Source: Candidatus Levyibacteriota bacterium (lineage in GTDB: Bacteria > Patescibacteriota > Microgenomatia > Levybacterales > UBA12049). From it: a DNA stretch of 41,423 nucleotides. The translations under genes and the position numbers were made by a program. Under the pieces are notes generated by a model, which was given only the letters and a program-made list of their open reading frames with translations, was not told the origin of the DNA and ran no database searches. The stretch covers positions 1 through 41,423 of the forward strand of contig PJMG01000004.1 of NCBI GenBank assembly GCA_003173895.1. Direction: 5' to 3'. This document shows, piece by piece, positions 41,421 through 41,423 of the stretch; the first letter of the stretch is position 1, and each line of letters starts with the position of its first letter.

Positions 41421-41423
41421 TCG

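Noticed and set aside
41322..41423. UGA readthrough giving hexokinase and RuvC a shared C-terminal tail
   Set aside because: TGA ends other genes normally (yidD overlaps yidC as ATGA) and Trp is TGG throughout; the shared frame is more simply a coding repeat or chance.
1..41423. Linear plasmid or virus with terminal inverted repeats
   Set aside because: The window is full of chromosomal housekeeping genes (dnaA, dnaN, rpmH, valS, ruvC) and has no viral structural or packaging genes.

Overview
The window is strongly AT-rich and densely packed, and it looks like chromosomal DNA of a Candidate Phyla Radiation (Patescibacteria) bacterium, most likely a Microgenomates-type lineage. The grounds are a short valyl-tRNA synthetase, a PrgI/TraC/VirB4/multi-pilin secretion cluster beside dnaA, a DUF4012 protein, overlapping operons and one giant lineage-type protein. 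TGA is used as a stop and Trp is written TGG, so this is not a UGA-recoded Gracilibacteria-type genome. The lineage call is inference from gene content; no marker phylogeny could be run.

Layout. (1) 124-1347: divergent ruvC and ribosomal protein L25. (2) 1378-19354: a type IV secretion-like region. One minus-strand run encodes a PrgI-family membrane protein, a TraC-like protein, a VirB4 ATPase, a membrane-anchored Zn-peptidase/lytic-transglycosylase fusion and a small anchored protein. A second run encodes an ATPase-winged-helix regulator, a Cys-rich surface protein with a pilin-like tail and three small VirB2-like pilins. A plus-strand gene between the runs encodes an M50-like membrane protease. 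They are followed by a 1546-residue plus-strand protein with a transglutaminase-like C-H-D triad and a minus-strand VirB6/TrbL-like polytopic protein. No relaxase, VirD4 coupling protein, integrase or transposase is visible, so this looks like a resident cell-surface machine rather than a conjugative element. (3) 19538-25104: the replication-origin region, with dnaN and dnaA on minus and rpmH-rnpA-yidD-yidC-jag on plus, DnaA boxes in the dnaA-dnaN gap and one inside the dnaA promoter. (4) 25061-30638: the rpmH operon runs on into an O-antigen-ligase-like protein, a Wzx-like flippase, RNase HI and a DUF4012 protein. (5) 30625-34922: minus-strand valS, a TPR-like membrane protein, an unusual endonuclease III and a membrane transporter-like protein. 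(6) 34964-36262: a second ATPase-winged-helix regulator. (7) 36387-41324: a sugar operon with a HAD phosphatase, PfkB sugar kinase, cupin, GH1 glycosidase and eukaryotic-type hexokinase.

Cross-cutting patterns. Many transcription-unit heads have a -10 box ending only 6-9 nt before the start codon, implying leaderless mRNAs. Two families of palindromic repeat are scattered between genes, and one copy is translated inside the first regulator. The two ends of the window are 71-bp inverted copies of each other. No gene-free stretch exceeds about 300 bases. No tRNA, rRNA or CRISPR was seen.
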